Shown here: positions 20,401-32,618 of the stretch, piece after piece
Position numbering within the stretch: position 1 is the stretch's first letter
Layout of the letters: every line of letters starts with the position of its first letter
Assembly: GCA_014529385.2 (NCBI GenBank)
Contig: CM043963.1
Coordinates: 97,684,412-97,748,411, forward strand
Origin: Adiantum capillus-veneris
Lineage: Eukaryota > Streptophyta > Polypodiopsida > Polypodiales > Pteridaceae
DNA length: 64,000 nt
Direction: 5' to 3'
The notes under the pieces: model-generated
Seen by the model: the letters and a program-made list of their open reading frames with translations, nothing else
What the model was told of the DNA's origin: nothing
The model's database searches: none
Translations under genes and position numbers: made by a program

Positions 20401-21628
20401 GCTAGCTTGATCAAGGTTGGTAGTAAAAGGCGATCCTCTGCTGGCTATCAAGCAAGGGATTCTCTCCCTCAAGGATTGGTTTTTTCTATAAAGAAGCTGT
20501 TGAAGTTTTTTGAAGAAGTGCAATTCAAACATGTTAGGAGGGAACAAAACCAGGAGGCAGATCGATTGGCTAGCACTCGTGTTCAAACTCATGTGTCAAG
20601 TTTGGATGTGGCACCGCCTACTTATGCAGGTAGGGAGACTTTAAAAGACATTGATGATTTCTTGAGCACAGGTCAATGTTCTGAAGGACTGTCAAAGCTA
20701 TAAAGGAGGAGGATTGTTTAGAGAGCTCGAAAGTTCACTTCAGTAGGAGAATATCTAATGACGCATGGTCAAGATAAAGTGTTGCACCGAGTCCTTTACA
20801 AAGAGGAAATTGGTATGGTATTGGAGCAGTGCCACGAGGAGAGCGGACATCAAGGTAAGGATTAGGTTTTGTTTTGTATTTTAAGAAGCGGGTTTTGGTG
20901 GCCTTCTATTGTGCGGGATGTGCACTATTGGTGCAAGACATGCCATCAATGATAAGTAATGGGTGAAAGAAGATTGCTAGCCAAGCAGCAAGGGGCTATC
21001 ATAGCACAGTATGCCTTTGAAAAGTGGGGTTTGGATGCTATGGGTCCATTGCCCAAGTCATCCAGCGGTAAAAAGTATATTGTGGTGGCCATAGACTATC
21101 TCACCAGGTGGGTTGAGGCTAAAGCGATAAAAGAGGTAAATGCTCATACTATTGCTCAGTTTGTTTTTTTGATTGCATATGTTACCGTTTTGGGGTGCCT
21201 TGGGTGCTCATATCTGATTGAGGACAAGGATTCAGAAGTAAGTTGGTGTGTGCACTAGTGGAAAAGCTGGGTATTCAACATCAGTTTTCATCTCCATATC
21301 ATCCACAGTGCAATGGTTTGGTGGAAAGCGCCAATGGACAGATAGTCAAGAAGCTTACTAAGTACATCTACAAGCAGGTTGAAGAGTGGGAGTCTAACCT
21401 TGGAAAATGTTTGTGGGCTTACAGGACTTCTTACAAAGTGGCTACCAGCTTTACTCCGTATGAGTTGGTCCATGGCAAGGAAGCAGTATTGCCTGTGCAT
21501 GTGTAGTTAGGAGCTCTCAAAGGTTTGTGGCAGGTTGATAAAGCTCATCAAGATGTTTTGCAAGACAAGATTACGAGTCTTGAAACTTTGAAGATGGATC
21601 GTGAAGCGGAAACGGATATCTATGTGAA
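20401..21628 (+). pseudogene. Second copy of the Tat-like gypsy: RNase H end plus complete-length integrase (broken)
   Basis: Homology to the minus element starts at ATCAAGGTTGGTAGTAAAAGG. The RVT_3 RNase H end (VRREQNQEADRLAS), the HHCC finger (CHEESGHQGK, WCKTCHQ) and the integrase core follow. Unlike the first copy, both halves of the core are contiguous: WGLDAMGPLPK, IVVAIDYLTRWVEA, then DQG-equivalent and NGLVESANG. Stops lie at 20701, 20728 and further on, including one at the DQG position. An extra T in the T-run near 21163-21169 shifts the frame. The copy is truncated at its 5' side and runs directly into an LTR at 21629. Confidence 0.85.
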
Positions 21629-21832
21629 TGTTGGGATAAAGGCGCTCCGCCTTTGCTCGCTCGGACGTCTAGTGTCCGGCCGCCCGTCCACGTGTGTACA
21701 TACCCTTATTCTTCATTACATATGAGAATAAGGAGCTCCTCATCTTAAGTCTTGCGAGGCTACTCCACCACATCGGCTTGTGCTCTTCCCCCTTTCCCGC
21801 ACGCATGCATCCGTGCACACGTGCACTCATCA
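21629..21832 (+). repeat. LTR (about 204 bp) fused to integrase, copy 2
   Basis: It begins TGTTGGG and ends CACTCATCA, closely matching 5384-5581. The bases before it (TATGTGAA) also match copy 1 (TACGTGAA), so the integrase-LTR junction is shared. Confidence 0.7.
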
Positions 21833-21846
21833 ATTGGTATCAGAGC
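21833..21846 (+). other. Primer binding site, initiator tRNA-Met type
   Basis: ATTGGTATCAGAGC directly follows the LTR end and contains the canonical TGGTATCAGAGC. Confidence 0.8.
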
Positions 21847-22390
21847 TATGGCTAGGCGGTGGCGATCTCTCGATGGCGACGGAGCTCGGTGCTTGGCGGC
21901 GTCGGATCGGAGGCGGTTCGACATGGATTCGAAAAGTAGATCTCAGACATCAAGGTAATAGGAGCTTACACTCCACCAGGCAAAAGGGGGAGAGAGAGAG
22001 ATCAAGTTTTTTGTGAGTTAGGGACACTGAGAAATAGGTCGCTCACGTTTGGCAGCTTGATAACTGCTCAATATTTTGGTCATAACTTGAGCTAAGAAGC
22101 TCCAATTTCAAATTTTTTTAAGATCTACTTTTCGAATCCGTGTCAAACCGCCTCCGATCCGACGCCGCCAAGCATCGAACTCCGTCGCCATCGAGAGATC
22201 AAGGTAATAGGAGCTTACACTCCACCAGGCAAAAGGGGAGAGAGAGATCAAGTTTTCTGTGAGTCAAGGACACTGAGAAACAGGTCGCTCAAGTTTGGCA
22301 GCTTGATAACTGCTCAATATTTTGGTCATAACTTAAGCTAAGAAGCTCCAATTTCAATTTTTTTAAATATTAAAACGTAGATCTCTTGAA
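21847..22390 (+). repeat. Leader with an internal inverted segment flanked by direct repeats
   Basis: 21847-22112 matches the leader at 5596 onward. About 22121-22200 is the reverse complement of about 21862-21942 (GATCTCTCGATGGCGACGG ... AAAAGTAGATCT). From about 22201 the sequence resumes as a direct second copy of 21952 onward (AAGGTAATAGGAGCTTACAC). The structure is direct - inverted - direct. Confidence 0.85.
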
Positions 22391-22739
22391 GATAAGGGTA
22401 AGTAGCAAGTCCTTCGATGGTAGAAAGTAAAAAGACTTAGTTTTGAAAATGTGATGGCAGAAAGTAAAAAGACTTAGTTTTGAAAAGTGTGATAGTAAAA
22501 AATAAAAAGACTTAGTTTTGACTTTTTAGTTCTCTCAAAAAGTCACAATACTTATATATATGTTTATATTATTTAAACTCTTTAGCAAGGCCATAAATTT
22601 CACTCCCGCCTTCGATCGTAAAGGGTGATTTATTTTGTTTTTGTAAAGGGTGGCTGTACTTTATAGCTTGGAAAAATAACAAGCAACGAGCTATGCCACG
22701 CGTGGATAATTTGGTATGCTTCGAACTTGTGTGCATGTG
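22391..22739. other. No recognisable gene; short repeats
   Basis: TAAAAAGACTTAGTTTTGA recurs at about 22427, 22466 and 22505, a loose tandem repeat of about 39 bp. Confidence 0.6.
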
Positions 22740-22740
22740 A

Positions 22741-22801
<61 letters not shown>
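22740..22801 (+). repeat. (GT)n(GA)n microsatellite
   Basis: About 10 GT then about 20 GA with one CA interruption. Confidence 0.95.
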
Positions 22802-22872
22802 TGACACATCATAGGTTTGAGAGAGAGAGAGATCATGTTTCATCTTCTACAGCATTGCCGTGTGTTTTGCAG

Positions 22873-22874
<2 letters not shown>

Positions 22875-22909
<35 letters not shown>
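22875..22909 (+). repeat. (GA)n microsatellite
   Basis: About 17 units. Confidence 0.95.
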
Positions 22910-22911
<2 letters not shown>

Positions 22912-22999
22912 TCACATTTGTCTCCACACTTTCTTCGTCTTTTTTAGGCCAGTCAGCAGCTGCTACAATGTTGAGATCTCCAACATGACCATCCAAGCT

Positions 23000-23239
23000 T
23001 TTTAGCTTTCCCAAGTTTTCACATCTCGAACTCTTGACATAGGCAAGAAAAAAGGGGTTTTGCAAGGGGACAGGTGGCATTGACTACTACTATAGTGCTC
23101 ATGGCAACGGTCATGCAAGTTTTAGCTTTCCCAAGTTTTCACATCTCGAACTTCTGACATAGGCAAGAAAAAAGGGGTTTTGCAAGGGGACAGGTGGCAT
23201 TGCCTACTACTATAGTGCTCACGGCAACGGTCATGCAAG
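23000..23239 (+). repeat. Near-perfect 120-bp tandem duplication
   Basis: TTTTAGCTTTCCCAAG ... GGTCATGCAAG occurs at 23000-23119 and 23120-23239 with only a few differences (for example CTCTTGACAT/CTTCTGACAT), so it is young. Confidence 0.95.
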
Positions 23240-24010
23240 GCGGGTCTTCGATTCAGTGTTTGGGAAAAATGTGTCTCAGGTTAATATCATGCCATTTTCA
23301 CATTCAAAAATGCCGGTTGAGGGCAAGGGGAAATTGAAAATTTCCGCCCCAAAATAGAGAAAAATAAAGTAAAAACCTGCAACATAAACCTAATTTTCTA
23401 CATTTCCTCTTGGAAAATTAAAGTAAAGCAATTTTGTATGCTTAAAAAATAATTTTTCCAAAACATTGTTGTGATTGCATTGGAGGATGATCATTGCCAG
23501 TGGAGGGTATTGGCCTTGGTCTTGGAGTTAGCAATCCTTTGCTCATTTGGATCCTCCTTGGTGTTGTATACCTAATGTGAGCCCTTTGCCTCCCCCTAGA
23601 AATGATGACTCCGGTCTCTTATTGTAGGGCTGCCTCCATGCATGTGCCTCCATTGTAGAACTGCCTTCATGTCATTTTGCTTACATTTAGAGCCTGGCCA
23701 CTTTGAAACGGCTAAATAGCCTTCTAGCTTTGTTTGCAAGTCAAGAAAACCGGTGGCTTGAAAGATTAATGCTTGATTTGACTGAGTGATGAGATAGATC
23801 TTGAACAAGTTCTTGCTAATCGAGAAGGCCTCAAAAGTCAATCATGTGAAAGGCTATGCCCGTTTTGAGGCTCTTAACTACCATGACTAGATAGGTAGAG
23901 AGAGAAGAGTCGGCTCGTGACTGGGCAAAAAGTAGGGTCGTTGGTACATGCGACCAGGCTCTTAGCCTCTCATATGATTCATTTCAATACTACAAACTAG
24001 ACATGCAGCC

Positions 24011-24013
<3 letters not shown>
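23240..24013. other. No recognisable gene
   Basis: The minus-strand frame at 23596-23841 has no motif. Confidence 0.4.

Positions 24014-24058
<45 letters not shown>
24014..24058 (+). repeat. (GA)n microsatellite
   Basis: About 22 units. Confidence 0.95.
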
Positions 24059-24061
<3 letters not shown>

Positions 24062-24524
24062 GTTTTTTCTTCCTACTGACGTGGTTTGAGACCTGTTAAT
24101 CTTGAGACCGACTTATCTCTACTCTTAGCTATTAAGTTTTGGCAAACCTTATCCAATCTAAATATTGTTGGCAACAAGTCGTCATGTTGTCTATCCACAA
24201 GAATGTGGAGAGTAACTACACTTCATTAGTTGTTCGATCTTACACTCGAAAAGGTAGACATACTATTGATCCAAAAGATAGATTTGTGTTTGGTTGATGT
24301 GAATGTGGAGGGCACTTAGACCTTGTGTGTTGTCATACATTGTCATCTAGAAAGTAGTTATAGTGGTGGTTGATGCACAAGTGTATCAAAGAGCTATAAA
24401 AGCTCACATGAGAAACATAGGCATTTGTGCACATTTACCCTCCCTGTGAAGGGAAGGAGAACAATGGTTGCTTCAATTGATGCACATGTAGCCGCGACAA
24501 CGCGCGGGTCACATACTAGTCCAT

Positions 24525-24905
24525 ATTAAAACATCCTTATGTGTGCAAGTGCGGGAATGCACATGTGTAAGATAATTTTACAACACTAGAAGACGAGCAC
24601 CATTCATGAGCTTCCACCACACATTAGAACAGGGTGAGTAGCACAATAGGCAACGTGCACACAATGCCTAAGGCAACAATCAATGCTCTATGCATGTGTG
24701 CATGCACACACGAGTGCATGCGTGTGTGTGTGTCACACAAGGTTGTGAGTTCAAAACCTATAATATATGTCGTATTTGGTTTGTTATGAGTGCCATCCTT
24801 ATTAAAACATCCTTGTGTGTGCGTTTACGATGTGCACGTGTGTACTTATGCAAGACAATTTTATAGCACTAGAAAACAAGCGTCATTGATGAGCTTCCAC
24901 CAGAG
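24525..24905 (+). repeat. Direct repeats of about 100 bp
   Basis: ATTAAAACATCCTT(A/G)TGTGTGC ... GAGCTTCCACCA occurs at 24525-24620 and 24801-24903. Confidence 0.8.
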
Positions 24906-26006
24906 ATGTGAACTTCTAAATGGTGGTAAGAATTGGTCCCTCAATGTAAACTCACTAGAGTTACTCTTTCCCTTTGTAAGCTTTTTGTGATTCCTTATCG
25001 TTGAAGATGTCAAGCAAAAGATATTTTTCACTTGTCCTGCCCTCCTTGCGTGACTTTGCAAAATTTAACGCAAGGCACCATGGTATAGGGTAAAGGGGCC
25101 AATATGAGAACATGTAAGAAAAAAATAGTATTTTTGGGGAGGATTTTTCATATCCGGCCAGATTTGAAATTTGAAGAGTGCATTCAATTCCTCACGAAAA
25201 GACGCATTAGATGATATCAAGATTGATATTTTTTTGATTATGCCTCAGCACTCTATTTGAAAAAGAGTAATTCTGATGGCTTTTTAGAAAACAGAGACAC
25301 TCAAGTCCCAATAGTAGTACACTTTTTAGCAAATCAGATGTGGACACCTAAGCAAGATTCCAAGCGTCTTGGGGGTGGAGCCATTTTCCTTTTGGGGGGT
25401 GGTTTCTTATTGGCCTCTTTACCCTATAGAATGATTTGATTCTAGTCCATCAAAATTTCATGGATTTTGTAAATTTTTTATAAATTTAGCATATTTTTTA
25501 AAGGGTAGCTTACATTTTCATCCTTAAAAAAATTAACAAAATACTCGCAAAATGGGGAAAACATCCAACAAAAGGCAACCATGTTGCAAATAACAATATT
25601 AGTGGCCTACTTTTATGAAACTCTAAGTCCAAAGTAGAATATAGAGCGAATTTACTTGAGTTTTGTGATGCCAAAGGCAAGCCACCTAAGCCCCTACAAA
25701 GTCCCTACAAAATTATAGAGACTCCATCTACTATTTCAAAAGGTTGTACAAAATTATAGAGGCATGTGAATGGTCCAAATCACTGAGTTGGGGCTGATAG
25801 AATCGAAAGATCTAGATGCAAAAGCATCACCAAAAAGTACAGGGGGCTTATGTCTCAACTTTCAAGTCAAGTTGAAAGGAAAAGTGAAGGACGGAAAGGT
25901 AATATATTTAGGTTTGTGTATGGGTCAATGGTGTTTTTGCAAAACCCCCATGCAGATGCTGAAATGTTGGGTAACTATAGATTCTTTTAACCTACTATGC
26001 CGGATA
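24906..26006. other. No recognisable gene
   Basis: Short frames on both strands without motifs; AT-rich. Confidence 0.4.
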
Positions 26007-26070
26007 TTGCCTGTATATATTGTATATATTGCCTGTATATATTGTATATATTGCCTGTATTGTCTTATGC
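26007..26070 (+). repeat. 22-bp minisatellite
   Basis: TTGCCTGTATATATTGTATA is repeated just under three times. Confidence 0.9.
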
Positions 26071-26270
26071 TAATAATAGCTTGCATGACCCACCTATCGA
26101 TGGATTTCGCTTGCTCTTACCATCGGTACATGTATGTGTGTACGTGTCTATTTTTATACATCTCTCTATGACACACACACACGATGAGCACTATGACCAT
26201 TAACCTACTCATACTTGTTTTCATATGCTCAAATGTTGGTTTGTCCCACTGCGACGTCGATGTGCGTGCA

Positions 26271-26273
<3 letters not shown>

Positions 26274-26315
<42 letters not shown>

Positions 26316-26338
26316 GAGGAGGAGGAGGAGGAGGGGGG
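26274..26338 (+). repeat. (GA)n(GGA)n microsatellite
   Basis: About 19 GA units passing into GGA triplets and a short G run. Confidence 0.95.
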
Positions 26339-26513
26339 GAGAAGGTTAATGTGTGCATCTTTCCTTTTTGCTATCGTGTATTTGTGTTAGATATGTATAA
26401 TTAAATTGTAATTTTTCACATATGCTTGCAAACATTCCATATGAATTTTCTTGGGATTATTCCTACTACATTGAACCTTTTTTACTTCTTTTTCATCTCC
26501 TCTCCCCCTCTAC

Positions 26514-26516
<3 letters not shown>

Positions 26517-26558
<42 letters not shown>
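26517..26558 (+). repeat. (GA)n microsatellite
   Basis: About 20 units. Confidence 0.95.
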
Positions 26559-26560
<2 letters not shown>

Positions 26561-27339
26561 TTACACAAAAGCACATCACTAAGAAGAGATATTTCAAACA
26601 AAAAAAATTATTTTGTTCTACAACCTAAAAAATTCAAAAGTTACATTATTGCCAAAAAGGGTCTCAAGAGATCTACATAGCACTCTTAGTCATGTTGTTT
26701 CAGCATGGTCAAGATATTGAGCTGAAGCTCGATACAATTCTCTTAATCTTTTTTCTGAACCCAACTGAAGTAAAATCTTGTAATGACGAATCAACCCAAG
26801 CTCTTTGCTTTAAGAGCATGAGCCTGAGTTTGGGAAAGAAATACAGATTGAGCAACCTCACATAAATTGTGCTTAACTCTTCATCTACACCTGACCCCCG
26901 TATATGAGCACAATATGTACTCTTCAATTACGCACAATCATACAATATACCAAATCATAATAAAGCTGCAATGCCGAAAAGTATAAAGAGCTCCATCACG
27001 TCAATCTATACAATTAGTCAATATTTATGTTTACAATGACTCATATTCTACTCTAGAGCTGGATGGTTAAGGATCACTAAACTTTACAATTAATTTCAAA
27101 ACATCAAACTCTTCATCTGAAATATAAGATTTATAAATACGATATATCTTTTGCACTTGAATATCACAACCATAAACACCCACATAATAAATATCAATCA
27201 TATGTAGTTCTTGTAGAGCTCTTATCATTTTTATCTCACTCAAGATTTGTGACGCTTTGATTATGTTTTGAAGATTAAGAAAATATGTGAATCTCTTGAA
27301 TCAATTGTTGTCACAATTGTCTTGTATAATGGTCTGGTA
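26559..27339. other. No recognisable gene
   Basis: A 72-codon minus-strand frame (26709-26927) was considered and left unassigned. Confidence 0.4.
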
Positions 27340-27640
27340 ATTGGTGTTGTCAAAACGGTGGATCTATAGCAATGGATGTGTAGCCTAAACTTGCGAATCT
27401 ACACTTGAGCTACCTAAACCATCAAATTTGAATTGTGGTCGTGCTGCTCTAAACCAAAGAGTCTGTGAATGTACACTTGTGTTGCCTAAACCAATGAGTT
27501 TGCACTGTGAATGTGATGCCTAAGCCAATGAATCTCCACTTATGATGTCCAAACCAACAAAATCTCCACTTGTGCTATTGAAATTGGCAAATCTGCATTT
27601 GTGACCTGAATCAACAAATTCACACTAACAGGGGATCACT
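27340..27640 (+). repeat. Degenerate minisatellite, period about 27-32 bp
   Basis: The theme CCTAAACCAA(C/T)(A/G)AATCT(C/G)CACTTGTG recurs at least seven times with heavy divergence, for example near 27390, 27440, 27488, 27520, 27553 and 27590. Confidence 0.65.
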
Positions 27641-28960
27641 GCCTAAATTGGCAAATCTATGACTCTAGGTGCGTGATATACCTAAATCAATAGGTGGTAG
27701 TTTGGACTTCGTGAAACTTCTGACGGCAACTTCCAAGGAATGATTCTCATACTTAACTATGTACCAGCTATATCCTTTTTGGATCTAAGGTACCTTGTAA
27801 AAGTAGAGAGCTAAATACCCACATAGCATATGCCTTGGGCTTATGCATGGCCTAGTGCTCACATATCATAGCTTGTAGTATAAAATTGTTGATTGGAAAT
27901 GAAAATCCCATGTGTAATTTCATCAACCTTATTTTGCATGCCTTATTTTTCATGTCAAAATTAAGGTATTATATTATTCTTGAAAAGAACCATTTTGTTG
28001 GCCTTCTTTTTAGGGTCAAAGGAATGATACAATCAAGATTTTGGCCAAAATCTACGATGTATATTTGCCATGATTTATAACCAATTTAGAGGTATTTAAT
28101 GAGATTTACAATGGAGAATTTTTTGAAAGTTGTTGAAATGGAGCAGTTTGGCAGATTTTACACCATCTTCGTCATTTACTATTGGAAAATTTTAAACTAC
28201 AAATGGGGATATGTAAGCACTACTATTATATAAACCTTAAAGATTTTAAATTTTTGTGTGTCAAATTAGTGTCCCCAAAAATAAAAGCTCACCTTTTTAA
28301 AGTCCAATGAAGTGGAACTTTCTCTTTTTGACAGAGATCCTTCCAATGCGAGTATGCTTGCTACTTTGTTGAACTTCGCAACCCCACGAATGCGAGTTCT
28401 CTCTCTTCTTTGCTTTCTTGGTGACAATTGCACCTCTTTATTGGTGAGGGGTGGCTTTATTCTTCTCTTCTTTGGTTTCTTGTTGAAAAATGCATCCCCT
28501 TATTGGTGAGGGTTGCCTATTTCGGACAAGTACTATTCTAACTTCATTAAGCGACCTAGTACCATACAATTATATTTTTGCTTCTAATAGGTAGTGCAAA
28601 CGTTTGTATTAGATAGAAAAGGGAAGGCAATTTTTTTAAGAAATTCTCGCTTTGAACGTAAGATTCCTTCTGAAATCAAGAGCTCGAAAGAAAACTCTCA
28701 CGCCTCGTCAGCCGGCCATGGTTGGAATATGTCTACAATAGGAGCGAGCCTCGAGCTGCAGTACCTCTCTCTCTCTCTCTCCCCCCCCCCCTCCCATCAT
28801 CGCAATAACCTGCATCAAATCCCTGAACCTTCTCTGTCTTGCAAGCCCACAAAGCCCTGCTACGATGTCGTCCTTGCTCACCATGTTGCCCCCTACCTCT
28901 AGAGACTAAAGCACTAATGTGTGTATTGCGCATGAGAGCTCCCCGTTCACAAAAGGCAAC
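27641..28960. other. No recognisable gene
   Basis: Near 28375-28520 the phrase TGCATCCCCTTATTGGTGAGGG repeats an earlier TGCACCTCTTTATTGGTGAGGG. A CT tract followed by a C run lies at 28767-28792. Confidence 0.45.

Positions 28961-29007
<47 letters not shown>
28961..29007 (+). repeat. (CT)n microsatellite
   Basis: About 23 units. Confidence 0.95.
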
Positions 29008-29009
<2 letters not shown>

Positions 29010-29264
29010 CGTTCGTGCTGACACCGCAGGCCTGCAACGCGGCGATCCCTGCTATTTGACAGGTCTGCGACGTTAAAAATCTTCTTCTTCTTATTCTCTC
29101 TCACCCGTCAGATGGCGACCCCACCCTTTTTCTGTTTGATTAACAAGTGCGCATCTTTCAAGATGCCCACTAATGTGACCTGGTTCGGAAATTAGAGTCA
29201 CATACTTGATCGGATAGATATTTAAGGTCTTTTGGGATAGTTTCCTGCGACGTTAAAACTCTCC

Positions 29265-29285
29265 TCCTCTTCTTCTTCTTCTTCT

Positions 29286-29336
<51 letters not shown>
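29265..29336 (+). repeat. (CTT)n(CT)n microsatellite
   Basis: CTT triplets then about 23 CT units. The preceding TGCGACGTTAAAA also precedes a CTT tract near 29068. Confidence 0.95.
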
Positions 29337-29339
<3 letters not shown>

Positions 29340-29405
29340 GCCAGATATTTCCGCGTTGGCTTTGTGCACCTCTCGCTCTCTGTGCGCCCTGGAGTCAGCA
29401 ACAGA

Positions 29406-29409
<4 letters not shown>

Positions 29410-29456
<47 letters not shown>
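29410..29456 (+). repeat. (CT)n microsatellite
   Basis: About 23 units. Confidence 0.95.
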
Positions 29457-29459
<3 letters not shown>

Positions 29460-30242
29460 CACCCTACACCAATCAACGCAGATGCTCTGTGCGTGCGTGT
29501 GTGTGTGTCCAGGACATGTGTCCTGTGCAGCTACAAGTCAGGCCGATATGCAATGTGGGGGTGTCTGGGGACACAATGGGATGGATCTAGAGGACATATT
29601 TATGATTGATTTAGTTGTTCTATAGTAGAAGAAGAAACAAAACCATGCAAATCAATAGCGACGAGATTGATATCCATAACCGCACAGAAGTTCATGAACA
29701 AAATTGTGAATGATGCTTTCTAGGTAGGAGGACAATGCAAGTGCAGTATGGATGGGAGGTGCCAAGTACGAGCGGTAAGATAGCGTAACGATGCGAGGGT
29801 TCGAAAACAAGAGCAAGAGCAACGAGCACGATGTGTGCAGGAGCAAGGTGAGGTGAAGGGCATGAAGCAGGGTGAGATGGCTGACCCTGCAATCTGGTGC
29901 ACGTCACGACAAATCCTATGTGTGTAGGCTCGAGTAATTTTAGGATGGTGCATATAGAAGAGCAAGAGGAATCTTGTAAGATTCTAGCTAATAAAAGGAG
30001 GTAGAGCGAATACGATAGGTAGCGAGTAGGTAGTTACTATCCTTTTCCTTCTCCTATAATAATGTATTAGCAACTTGTTCATTTTATTTTACAATGCTAA
30101 TGTGAGCCTTTCACCTTATTGTCTAAGTGCCCTTCATAACTTATAAAGTGGCTAATTTTATTTTTTGGGTTTTTTAAAGGGAATCTAAGGGAAACGCTCC
30201 AATGTCTTTTGAGGGGAAAAAGAGAGCACAGGGTGAGTGAGA
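29457..30242. other. No recognisable gene
   Basis: Several overlapping minus-strand frames at 29652-29965 carry no known motif. Confidence 0.4.

Positions 30243-30296
<54 letters not shown>
30243..30296 (+). repeat. (GT)n(GA)n microsatellite
   Basis: About 11 GT and about 15 GA units. Confidence 0.95.
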
Positions 30297-30298
<2 letters not shown>

Positions 30299-30760
30299 TC
30301 AGGTGTCAAGTCGATTTTTATTTTTATTTTCACGCTACCTTCAAATACACCAAAACCCATGACTAAGTAACACGGATGGGCGGTAAGGGTATCCGCGGGG
30401 TGCAACTCGTGCATGGATCTCGGGCATGGAACGGCCGTTAGATGACCTTAAAAACTAAACTTGGACACTCACTAAACGTGGACAAGGGCCAGTCCAACCT
30501 ATGAGATCATGTGCAAGCACTACTTTTTCGAATGTGTGTGTGTGAGCTTAATGGTTAACACACATAGCATAAGTCGTTGGGGCATGGGGTCGTGAGTTTG
30601 AGCTCGGGTTTAGCAAGGGCGTCCTTCATTCTGGGAGGCCATGTTTACCTCGAGATTTGGGTTGGCCCCTCTCCACTGTTGGTCCCATGCGGACTTGTGT
30701 CACTGAGTGCCATGGACAGGCCAAGGTACATACCATCGATCGGAGCATCGCGAGGGAGGA
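30297..30760. other. No recognisable gene
   Basis: Mixed-composition DNA without a recognised domain. Confidence 0.4.
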
Positions 30761-30780
30761 CTCTCTCTCTCTCTCTCTCC

Positions 30781-30809
<29 letters not shown>
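30761..30809 (+). repeat. (CT)n microsatellite at the 5' edge of a LINE fragment
   Basis: Interrupted CT tract ending five bases before homology to the LINE begins. Confidence 0.9.
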
Positions 30810-30811
<2 letters not shown>

Positions 30812-30814
30812 CCA

Positions 30815-31265
30815 TGCATTGTGTACAACAATGAGACACTTGGAGTTGTTGAGAGCTTTAAGTACCTTGGCCTTAAGGTTCCGTCCAATCACAAGTGGCA
30901 TGAATGTGCTATGCGTTGTTTGGAAGCGGGAAAGAAAGCATATTATGCATTTGAGAACATATGTAATGCGGGAAACATCAAGTGTTGGGTTCTCAAGAAG
31001 TATTTTTTTGATGCATTGGTGACATCGGTTCTTCTTTATGGAGTTGAAGTGTGGGGTAGGAGCATCTCAAAGTCTACTTGGAAAGAGTTTGAAAATGTCT
31101 AAAAGCGTTCTCAGAAACTTTCTCTAAGTGAAGACAGAAACACCATATATGCTCCTACTTCTTGAGTCGGGATGTCTTCCATATGAGGTTATGGGCATGG
31201 AAAGGGTTGTGGAGTACATGATAAAGATGCGTCCAAACCCCTCACATCGACTTCCTACTGATGGC
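30815..31265 (+). pseudogene. LINE (non-LTR) reverse transcriptase, C-terminal end
   Basis: The frame reads VVESFKYLGLKVPSNHKW, CLEAGKKAYYAFENICN, CWVLKKYFFDALVTSVLLYG and ISKSTWKEFENV. This is the region just after the RT domain of plant LINEs, where the YLG and LLYG-W phrases are conserved. A stop and a one-base shift near 31100 lead to KTETPYMLLLLESGCLP and MERVVEYMIKM, which continue the same protein. Homology ends near SHRLPTD at 31265. The fragment lacks the endonuclease and the RT catalytic motifs and is a 5'-truncated dead copy. No poly-A tail is obvious, although an A-rich AAAGAAAAAGAAAAG stretch follows at about 31280. Confidence 0.75.
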
Positions 31266-31395
31266 CGATTTTTGAAAATCAAAGAAAAAGAAAAGAAAAA
31301 AAACTTATTTTTCCTCTGCCGGGGCCTTGGCGACACTGTTGGAAGGCTCGGCAACGCCTGGTCAACCTCATGGTTCTTTTACGAGCATAAGGTTA

Positions 31396-31424
31396 CCCCC
31401 CCCCCCCCCCCCCCCCCCCCCCCC
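31396..31424 (+). repeat. Poly-C run (29)
   Basis: An uninterrupted C homopolymer; its exact length is uncertain in any assembly. Confidence 0.9.
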
Positions 31425-32085
31425 TTGATTGGCTGGCCTTATCACCCTCAGGCCCCCCGCTTGTCCATGCCCCAGCCTAGCCGGCCGTCCTCGGTTCCAC
31501 TCTCCCTTCTCTCTTTCCCTGTAGTTTATTTCCCCAGCGGGCATCAAATGAAATATTTCCCCCTCCCTTCTCTCTCTCTCATTTTCCCTACATACCTCTC
31601 TCTAATATCTTCTCTCTCTCTCACCCACACACCCCCTTACTGGCCACCCTCGGCCAGGAGCGGCCTCGAGCACTCACCCCGACCCCTCTCTCGCTTTCCC
31701 TCTCGCGCTCCCTCTGTGTCGAGCCGCATGTGAACTCCCGCTCTCCCGTATTCTTATCCACACACCTGCCCCCCCTCTCACACTCCTTCCCTCGCTCTCT
31801 ATGCAAGCCCTTGGCCCGCTAATATTCTCCCTCTCTTTCCCACCCGCTCGCCTCACCCTCCCCTCGGCCTCATCCCCCCCCCCGGCCCGCTATCCCCACC
31901 CTCTTTCTCTCCACACCATTGACTTCCCCCCCCTCCTCTCGTCCTTGAGCCACCAAACAGGAAGGGGTGATATCCCCCCCCCCCCTTACCCCACTTCATG
32001 CCAAATTCCCCCCCCCCTTCCCTTGCTCTCTTGTCCGGTAGCCCACATGGCGCGGATCCCCGCCATCTCACCCCCCCTCTCATTC

Positions 32086-32136
<51 letters not shown>

Positions 32137-32297
32137 TGTTTATGGCTCGGATTTGTGGAGGTGCGTAGGTTAGGGGGGCTCTCCCTCATCCACTCCCACA
32201 CACACCCTCATCCTCTCTCTCCCTTGTACCCACACCACCTCGCCCCTCCTTCCCTCCCTCTTGGACTTATTACAGCCATCCGCCCGTAGGCCTCCCT

Positions 32298-32378
<81 letters not shown>

Positions 32379-32579
32379 GTTCCAGCCCGAAGGCGCAGCA
32401 CAAAACACCAGAGCCACTCTCTCTCTCCACACACACCCTCACACACACACACACTCACCCCCTCTCTGACCCCTCCCCCCCCCCCCCCCCCCCCCCCCCC
32501 ATCTGCACACAGTGCTACCCGCCGGTAATCTCTCTCATCCCTCTCCCTCGCGGGCCTGTACAAGCCGCCCAAACTTCTC

Positions 32580-32618
<39 letters not shown>

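Noticed and set aside
26709-26927. Minus-strand 72-codon frame with a pentatricopeptide-like look (AHIRGSGVDEEL, YVRLLNLY)
   Set aside because: Only a part of one motif fits, no second repeat follows, and the downstream residues do not match. Not enough to call a PPR gene.
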